Shown piece after piece: positions 60,501 to 64,000 of a stretch of DNA of 64,000 bases; positions within the stretch are counted from its first letter, which is position 1, and every line of letters begins with the position of its first letter. Source of the stretch: Copromyces sp. CBS 386.78 (lineage: Eukaryota; Ascomycota; Sordariomycetes; Sordariales; Sordariaceae); assembly GCA_030685235.1 (NCBI GenBank), contig MU839092.1:124001-188000 (forward strand), written 5' to 3'. The position numbers and the translations under genes were made by a program. The notes beneath the pieces were generated by a model. The model worked only from the letters and a program-made list of their open reading frames with translations. It searched no databases and was not told the DNA's origin.

Positions 60501-62210
60501 ATGCATCGCGCCCGCTGACCTCGTCTTCTGCGGCCCAAGCTCCAGTACTAGGTCGATATGCCTTGATAGGCCGCTCCTCCCAGATCTCGTGATGGTTGCC
60601 GGTCTCTTGCGTGCACTTGCACCAGTCTCGATATGGGTCGGTACGCCTCCAGATCCAGTGACTTGAGAATCATGCGGTGCAACGGTCAAGGTGCAAAGGG
60701 AGTAGCAAAGGGGGTGGAATTGGCAAGGAAAGAGGCTGACCTACCTGTCGATGCTTCCATCAACACCACCCAGCCTTCCTGGGCTTCTCATCATGATCCA
60801 CTGCAACATGGACACTGTGCCACTGAGCCACGGCATCCGGCCGTCCATCTCGATCAAGTTCGATATCGCTGACCAGCATCTGAATGCCAAAACGGGCGTC
60901 TTGAAGCGTTCTGGCTCCACATCGGACGAACCGGCATGCTTTTCGAGATCCAGTTGAGTCGTGTGGTGAGCCGCCAAATTCTCGTATGCGGTCGTGCTGC
61001 GAGACAAACGAGGTGGCAAGGAGTGGGAAGTGACCAAAATGGTGATAGCCATCCTCACAAACGATATGGCAAGAAAGATCCACTGGATGAAGGTCCAGAA
61101 CAGTGCCTGGATCGACTGAATCGAGGACGACCTGCGAGCTTGTACCGGTACTTTGCTCTTCCTTCGGAGTAGAGGCTCATTTTCGACAGATCTGCGCCGC
61201 GTAATAACGTTGGACGCTATTGAGAGACACTCCCAGATAAACCAAGGCTCTGACAGCTTGTTGGCTAGAATATTCCCGATTATCAGCTCCGACAATATCT
61301 GGCCAACCAGGGCCACGAGACAGTTGTTCTGGAGATCCTCAGTGGGCAAGAGCACGGCAAGAACAGCATGAACCAGCAGCTGACGATAGGCCGCCTCATT
61401 CTCGGCTTGCTCAGCTATGCTCTCGGGGCATCCTGAGCGCGGGACGGGTGACAGAGCGGGCAAGGGGCACAGAGCGTGATAGATCTCGCGCGCATCCGTC
61501 TGGAGGGGTGACTGCGTGATGGGATTGTGAGCTGCTCGATAGGCTAGTCGGACGGAACATGTTAGCGTCGAACCCGAAATTGGTTGGTGGAGCTACAACA
61601 GACCAGTGACATGCCTGTCGAGAAGATCGGGCAGCTCGTCTAGGAGCAAGCTCTCGAGGTCGACATTGCGAAGGCGCTGCTCAAGCGCTCGGGTGACATG
61701 GGCAATAAGCTGGACGATCTCGGCGACAAATGTGTCGTCGGGGGTGATCTTGGTGTACCAGTTCTGGACATATTCCCGGAGGATGATGGCAATCAGTGCG
61801 TACAGCTGTAAGTCAACATCGTTGCGGCTGGTCAGAGGCGGCAGCACATCCTCGATGGATATTGGCGTGGTCTTGCCCTTGTCCTGGTGTTGAGGACACA
61901 AGATGCGCCGGATCAGATAGACGGTGGCCTTGTCGGAGAGGGGGTCTGTCCGGTGGTTGTTGGACTGGGGCGACGGCGATCCCCGTTTGGTCCGTGATGA
62001 CCTGGTACTGGCCTTCAAGTTGTTTGTCGACGACGATGGTTCTAAGCTCGCCTTGGGCGACTTGGGTCGTGGGGTTGAGAGACGAGTGGGAGCCGGGCCG
62101 CCCTGAGACTGCGGAGTGACAGTGACAGCAGGGGACGCAGAGGGCGCAGAGGGCGCAGAGGGAGCGGAAGCAGCAGCAGCAGCAGCAGCAGCAGTCGAGG
62201 CAGTTGTCAT
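57580..62210 (-). CDS. PXA-domain membrane protein (sorting-nexin-like, no PX seen)
   Basis: Three exons (62210-61604, 61543-60745, 58873-57580) join to 899 aa. The N-terminus is Ala/Ser/Pro-rich (an Ala run from a CAG repeat). The PX-associated (PXA) domain begins near KATVYLIRRILCPQHQ and continues through RNVDLESLLLDELPDLLDRH and AYRQLLVHAVLAVLLPTEDL. A hydrophobic segment (FWTFIQWIFLAISFV) follows. Exon 2 ends GGVDGSIDR and exon 3 resumes LLSYAVHKYILDPSGLPPLL, which fits the family's conserved path and holds the frame. The last exon carries a roughly 220-residue Gly/Ser/Ala-rich insert before the conserved end EEGILDVFSDAYLNKHLIYS. PXA proteins act at endosomal or vacuolar membranes; this protein's role is unknown. 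Intron 2 (60744-58874) is 1,871 nt, far above the usual size. Confidence 0.83.
58874..60744 (-). other. 1.87 kb intron of the PXA gene
   Basis: Donor AG|GTAGGTC and acceptor CACATAG|G keep phase. A 347-codon ORF lies inside it on the same strand (60689-59646), but its composition is rich in Cys, Trp, Arg and His with no domain, so it is not called as a gene. Reading through the donor gives a stop immediately. No transposon ends were found in the intron. Confidence 0.6.
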
Positions 62211-63294
62211 GATGGGCCAACTAGCGGTGTCCAAACATTGTGCCCCGCGCACATCCGTTCATATCATAGCGCCGTCCTGATCCTTTATGGCAATTCGGAG
62301 CCTAGTAGCCCTTTGAAGCGCGAGAAGCGGAAGTGAAGAGGAAATCGTCGAGGTGTGATCGCGTGTTGCGCGGTGCAGGCAGGCAGTGAGTGGTTGGTGA
62401 ACAGGTGGTGCTGTATCTTGATAGCGAGTGGGAGTGGTTCGGTCGTGGTCCAGCCTCCTGTCCCGCACCTGTGGTGGAGGGCGAGCCCAGCCAGCAGCAG
62501 TGGCCCAGGCGATAAGGAAAGGAAGCACCTGCCGCTTATCAGATGTCGCTGGTCCAAAACGGGTAGGCGGTGAGATTGGCCAAGCCAAACATGGCCCTTG
62601 CCGTAGCAACCGTTGACCCTTGAATTCGACCTTGGTCGAGCTTCCCCTGAATGAATGTCAACAAAGCACAGTTACTTACGCAGCTAAAAGCGCAACCATG
62701 TCCTCGACCGCATGAAATATTCCCAGAATCCGAGCCCGGTACGGTTTGTCTTCGGGCACATTTTCCACTTCTTATCATGGATCCATGCCGCCTGCTGGTT
62801 AGCAACTTCAACACTCGAGGCGTGTCATCGCCGCACTGCGCTTGACAGATGGTGGCTGGATTGATCGGTGCAAGGTGTTGGACGAGACGGACGAGGCAGA
62901 CGGGAAATTTATCAGAAAAGACCGATTGTCGTCGATGAGGCTCAAGCTGTCATCACCCTTGCCACAGCAGACTGCCGTGACACAAGGCACTTTGCTGCAT
63001 GCGGCCCAAGCCTGACCGTTGCACATCAGTGCCTAGGCCCACAACGACGACCGTCAGACTGCGCAGTACATGAGGATGAACACAACATCTTAGATCCGAC
63101 AATCGTAACAAACCAACCCGGGCTGTCAGTAAGCGAATTGAGACCAAAGATTCTTAAAGCGTGACAAGCCGATGTGGTTGTGACAAGGTGTTTTGCTCGA
63201 AATCCCTATTATACAGCCTGGGTCCCTAGGAGCCCGGTTCCTGAACATCTACTACATTTTACAGGGTGCTACGACCAGCATGCGCATGGCTTAC
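62211..63294. other. intergenic: PXA promoter side and MSS51 3' side
   Basis: About 1.1 kb between two minus-strand genes. Only short overlapping ORFs are present, with no RNA gene or repeat seen. Confidence 0.5.
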
Positions 63295-64000
63295 TTATAC
63301 AGCAATGACGTTGTCCTTGACGGTCGCCTCGTATCTGAAGAACACTGTTAGCACTTGAACCATGTCTGGTTGTATGGCGAGGGAAAATAAAGAGAGTACT
63401 AACCTCTTTCCGCGGAAAGCCCACACACCCCAGTTACCGGCACTGATGTCCTGAGGGTCAAGATCATTCAGATCCCACCGGAGACTGCGGAAGATGTTCT
63501 CGCCAGGCTCCATAAGGATGTCGAATTCACCCTTGGCCTTCTTGTTGACCCACTCGACATCACGCTCCATGTCAGCCTGCGTGTAGCCGGTAGCAATGAT
63601 AGGAGCCTTGGTCTCGAGGAGCATAGGCAGCGTTTCCTCCCACTCGTGGGAGCTCGCCGGGTGGCCCAAGCCAGGGTGGAAGAGCACAAAGGCATCAAAG
63701 TAAGGATCGTGAGGGGCGAAATAGCCCGTCTTGTGGATGGTATGGTAATAGTCCACAATGGTGCTGATCTTCATGGTAGGCCACACGCGGTCCTCCACAA
63801 CCGCACCGTAGGGGTTCGAGGGAGTACGAGGCGGGAGGGGGAACTCGTCATCGCGGTTCATCATGCTCTCCGGTCCGATGAAGATCAGATGGAACCTCGA
63901 CCGGGGGAAAAGGTGGGCCAGCTGCACCCACGCATCTCTGGGCAGCGACGACTCAGCACGAGCACCGAGGATAAAGAGGCGCACGGGAGGAGCCTCTGGC
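63295..64000 (-). CDS. mss51: MSS51-like mitochondrial translation factor, 3' part
   Basis: Two exons are visible (64000-63404, continuing off the right edge, and 63334-63295), giving about 212 C-terminal residues. They read VRLFILGARAESSLPRDAWV, FPRSRFHLIFIGPESMMNRD, VDYYHTIHKTGYFAPHDPYF, HPGLGHPASSHEWEETLPML and GNWGVWAFRGKRYEATVKD. This is the C-terminal domain of the fungal Mss51 / zinc-finger MYND family; the MYND finger would lie outside the window. Mss51 activates COX1 mRNA translation and couples it to cytochrome oxidase assembly at the inner mitochondrial membrane. The last exon is 40 nt and restores the conserved ending after RGKR. Confidence 0.9.
   Translation of the reverse strand, partial: PEAPPVRLFILGARAESSLPRDAWVQLAHLFPRSRFHLIFIGPESMMNRDDEFPLPPRTPSNPYGAVVEDRVWPTMKISTIVDYYHTIHKTGYFAPHDPYFDAFVLFHPGLGHPASSHEWEETLPMLLETKAPIIATGYTQADMERDVEWVNKKAKGEFDILMEPGENIFRSLRWDLNDLDPQDISAGNWGVWAFRGKRLVLSLFSLAIQPDMVQVLTVFFRYEATVKDNVIAV

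Noticed and set aside
59646..60689. 347-codon ORF inside the long PXA intron, same strand
   Set aside because: Rich in Trp, Cys, Arg and Pro in a pattern unlike real proteins of this window; no domain and no link in phase to the flanking exons. Kept only as a note on the intron.

Overview
The window looks like a 64 kb piece of nuclear DNA from a filamentous ascomycete, most likely Neurospora or a very close Sordariaceae relative. Four things support this: short introns with GTRNGT-type donors and CTRAC-like branch sites; a predicted mitochondrial ATP synthase delta subunit of 165 aa (from memory of the N. crassa protein, same length and near-identical); long regulatory and intergenic stretches; and a 4.1 kb AT-rich block with almost no CpA/TpG, the signature of repeat-induced point mutation (RIP). 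The species is an inference. Draft status is shown by one 10-N gap with damaged flanks.

Layout, left to right. 1-474 may hold the 3' end of a gene entering from the left. Then come three minus-strand genes: a patatin-domain lipase of the TGL3/4/5-SDP1 type (3598-948), the COPII GTPase SAR1 (5868-4790, four exons) and an acidic DUF2457-like protein (9582-7351). 9.6-16.2 kb has no convincing gene but contains a cloverleaf-like foldback (14121-14232) and a MITE with about 50-bp inverted ends flanked by TA (14405-14743). 16207-20317 is a RIP-destroyed DNA transposon with about 80-bp inverted ends and a perfect 9-bp target duplication, which fits the Mutator-like (MULE) superfamily.

On the plus strand follow atp-16 (ATP synthase delta, 22161-23021, with a GC-AG intron), a large zinc-ribbon/disordered protein interrupted by one in-frame TAG (23599-27021), and a DFG10-type polyprenol reductase (27796-28955). 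The last converges, with 33 bp between stop codons, on a minus-strand ALKBH6-like dioxygenase (29857-28989). A long leader region precedes a Hos4-like ankyrin protein of the Set3 histone deacetylase complex (32712-37642), followed by the ribosome-associated GTPase DRG1/Rbg1 (38706-40369).

40.4-54.1 kb is a 13.8 kb gene-poor stretch with microsatellites, hairpins, a degenerate tRNA-like element and the assembly gap. It precedes a CENPB/psq-type helix-turn-helix regulator (54153-55947). The right end has two minus-strand genes: a PXA-domain membrane protein with a 1.87 kb intron (62210-57580) and the 3' part of an MSS51-like mitochondrial translation factor (63295-64000).

Most genes are single-copy housekeeping functions (secretion, lipid metabolism, respiration, chromatin, translation). 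They do not form one pathway. The non-routine content is in the repeat cluster at 14.1-20.3 kb, the interrupted zinc-ribbon gene and the gene-poor interval.
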